From contig JAXLSS010000001.1 of assembly GCA_046330395.1 (NCBI GenBank), positions 1-64,000 on the forward strand: a stretch of DNA of 64,000 nt, read 5' to 3'. The stretch comes from Ga0077560 sp046330395 (GTDB lineage: Bacteria > Actinomycetota > Thermoleophilia > Miltoncostaeales > Miltoncostaeaceae). A model generated the notes under the pieces. The model ran no database searches, was not told where the DNA came from, and saw only the letters and a program-made list of their open reading frames with translations. The position numbers were made by a program, and so were the translations under genes. This document shows, piece after piece, positions 62,371 to 64,000 of the stretch (position 1 is its first letter; the number at the start of each line of letters is the position of its first letter).

Positions 62371-62988
62371 ATGAGCCGTGTCACCCCATTGACCGGCGCC
62401 GTTCGTGACGAGCTGCCGGCCTGCTGCCGCGACTGCGTGTTCTGGCAGCGGCTGCGCGGCGCGGTGGACCCCCCCGCCAAGCGTCGGTGGGTGCGCGACA
62501 CCGAGGCCACCTTCGGGCCCTGGGGACGCGCGGTGCACCTGGGTCCCGGTGTGCACGGGTTCATCCAGTACGGCCCCAGCGCCGCGTTCCCGCGGGCGCA
62601 CCTGCTGCCCTGCGGGCCGCCGCACCGCCAGGGTGCCCTCATCACCTGCGCCCACCTGGCCGGCGACGATCGCCCGGGCACCTGCGAGCGTCTGCTGCTG
62701 GAGGCCCTCGCCGACCTGAAGGCCCGGGACCTTCCCTGCGTGGACGTGTTCACGGTGCGTGCGCCCGACGACATGCCCATCTCCGAGCGCTTCTTCCCCC
62801 ACCAGACCCTGTTCGACCGCACGTTCATGCAACGCTTCGGGTTCCAGGAGGTGCGCTCCTCCGGTCCCGTGGCCCTGATGCGTCTGGAACTGGCCGGCCT
62901 CATCCCCGGTCGCATCCCCGCGCGTGTGCACCGCCTGCTGGAGCGCCTGCGCACCGCCAACCTGGCCACGGACCCGGGCACGGCGTGA
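62371..62988 (+). CDS. GNAT-like acetyltransferase with N-terminal cysteine cluster
   Basis: A 205-residue cytosolic protein. The N terminus LPACCRDCVFWQ has three closely spaced cysteines and is typical of a group of actinobacterial GNAT-like proteins. The body (HLLPCGPPHRQGALITCAHL, TCERLLLEALADLKARDL, FMQRFGFQEVRSSGPVALMR) follows the GNAT order, ending in the strand after the GF turn. Substrate unknown; the cysteines may bind a metal. Its stop overlaps the next start by four bases. Confidence 0.72.
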   Translation: MSRVTPLTGAVRDELPACCRDCVFWQRLRGAVDPPAKRRWVRDTEATFGPWGRAVHLGPGVHGFIQYGPSAAFPRAHLLPCGPPHRQGALITCAHLAGDDRPGTCERLLLEALADLKARDLPCVDVFTVRAPDDMPISERFFPHQTLFDRTFMQRFGFQEVRSSGPVALMRLELAGLIPGRIPARVHRLLERLRTANLATDPGTA

Positions 62989-64000
62989 CGCGCGTGCGCG
63001 TGCTGTGCGCGGTGCTGGTGGCGTGCCTGCTGGGCATCGCGGGTCCTGCGCTGGGACAGCCCGGCGTCACCGCGACGGTGCAGGGCCTGCGGGACGTGGA
63101 CGTGTATGTGGCGCCGTCCCTGCGCGACAGCCTGGCGGTGGGTGACATCGACCGGCTCCTCGCGCAGGTGGACAAGCTGGGCGACGAGCAGGACGGCGTC
63201 AAACTGGCGCTGGTGGCCGACACCGACGGGCTGGACCCCTTCGAGTTCGCCGCCCGCGTGCGCACCGGCACGGGGTTCACGGGCACCGTCGTGACCACCA
63301 CGCCCGCGGGCCCCACGGGTGCCGCCGGCCCACGCACCCCCCAGTCCATCCACACATCCCTCACCGCGGGGCGGGTGGACGCCGTCACCAACCCCGTGGA
63401 CCGGCTGCTGGCCGCCGCGCCGCTGGCGGTGCCGGCACCCGCCCCGTCACGTCACGGCACCGCGTGGCGTGAGCTGGCGGTGCTGATCGGGCTCACCCTG
63501 CTGGGCGGGGCGTGGGCCATCGCCTGGGGGCTGCGACGGGAGCAGCGGCGCACGCGCACCAACGTGGCCGACCGGCGCGCCGGGCTGCGGGTGCGGTTGG
63601 ACGCCCTCCGCGCCCAGGCGTCCGCGGTGCACGCCGGCACGGCCCCGCCGGACCCGGTGCTGGCCGCGCTGGAGGACCTGGGCGACGCCCACACCCGGGG
63701 CCTCGCCGCCGCCGGCCTGGAGCGGGCCACCGACATGGACGAGGCCGAACAGCACCTGGCACGGGGCGTGGACGCGCTGCACCGCGCCCGGGAACTGGCC
63801 GACCTGCCGCCGCTGCGCAACGGCCTCTACCAGGGCCTGTGCTCGGTCGACCCGGGCCACGGCGTGGCCACGGCGCTGGCCCGCCTCCCCGGCCGCAGCC
63901 TGCCGGCCCCGGTGTGCGCCGCCTGTCAGGCCCGGGTGGAGGAGGGTGACCCCCCGGCGCGCCGTTTGGTCCCAGTGCACGGGAGGCCGGTGCCGTTCGA
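62985..64000 (+). CDS. Exported membrane protein, runs off the window (partial)
   Basis: A frame open from the GTG at 62985, which overlaps the previous stop, to the window end gives 338 residues without a stop. Signal peptide (RVLCAVLVACLLGIAGPALG), an extracytoplasmic domain with VYVAPSLRDSLAVGDIDRLL and ALVADTDGLDPFEFAARVR that resembles TPM-like domains, a linker, one membrane helix (about 157-177), and a cytosolic Ala-rich helical part. It ends in PVCAACQARVEEGDPPARRL, a zinc-ribbon-like CxxC. The family is not certain. Confidence 0.65.
   Translation, partial: MTRVRVLCAVLVACLLGIAGPALGQPGVTATVQGLRDVDVYVAPSLRDSLAVGDIDRLLAQVDKLGDEQDGVKLALVADTDGLDPFEFAARVRTGTGFTGTVVTTTPAGPTGAAGPRTPQSIHTSLTAGRVDAVTNPVDRLLAAAPLAVPAPAPSRHGTAWRELAVLIGLTLLGGAWAIAWGLRREQRRTRTNVADRRAGLRVRLDALRAQASAVHAGTAPPDPVLAALEDLGDAHTRGLAAAGLERATDMDEAEQHLARGVDALHRARELADLPPLRNGLYQGLCSVDPGHGVATALARLPGRSLPAPVCAACQARVEEGDPPARRLVPVHGRPVPF

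Overview
The window is high-GC DNA with Actinomycetota gene style: GTG and TTG starts are common and hairpin terminators lack U-tracts. Several genes start 6-8 nt after a -10 box. The annotation also contains an acyl-CoA carboxylase epsilon subunit, a collagen-like protein with an N-terminal LALFVALGGTSYAA segment, bacterial lysyl oxidases, and secreted proteins ending in a YNVQVF...RVWP domain. Together these point to the class Thermoleophilia (Solirubrobacterales-like). That placement is inference from protein style; no rRNA or tRNA gene was seen.

Layout. 0-2.2 kb: pckA and an orphan ribbon-helix-helix antitoxin-like gene. 2.2-3.6 kb: moaD-moaE-unknown on the minus strand. 3.7-9.8 kb: three tandem lysyl-oxidase-like secreted proteins, the third broken by indels. 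9.9-13.7 kb: a 36-residue membrane protein and an acyl-CoA carboxylase operon (beta, epsilon, alpha). 14-16.6 kb: a degenerate M48-like membrane protein and a secreted protein. 16.7-31.5 kb: an exopolysaccharide locus (Wzz-like, Wzy-like, GT2, flippase, three GT4 enzymes, two CelD/BcsL-like acyltransferases, two large secreted proteins). From 20.9 kb on, almost every gene of this locus carries single-base frameshifts, which look more like assembly error than decay. 31.5-33.6 kb: sucCD. 33.7-36.7 kb: a secreted protein, an ABM-truncated haemoglobin fusion and its divergent TetR regulator with a perfect palindromic operator. 36.6-43.7 kb: more polysaccharide genes (deacetylase, initiating sugar transferase, degenerate GGDEF protein, epimerase, PIG-L deacetylase, GT4). 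43.8-49.9 kb: L,D-transpeptidase and three cell-surface proteins. 50-56.3 kb: mixed housekeeping genes. 56.4-62.3 kb: TCA genes mdh-icd, divergent from an SdhA-SdhB-SdhE type succinate dehydrogenase. The last gene runs off the window.

Central carbon metabolism is well represented: pckA, sucCD, mdh, icd, sdhAB-E, and an acyl-CoA carboxylase likely feeding propionyl-CoA toward succinyl-CoA. The rest is mostly cell envelope: polysaccharide assembly, secreted beta-sandwich proteins and candidate protein cross-linkers (lysyl oxidases, L,D-transpeptidase).

The most unusual signal is an element of about 200 bp present in three copies (2.2-2.45, 13.76-13.96 and 52.8-53.03 kb). The copies keep several helices through paired base changes, and each fills a tail-to-tail intergenic gap. 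This suggests a structured RNA or a 3'-end element family that I do not recognise.
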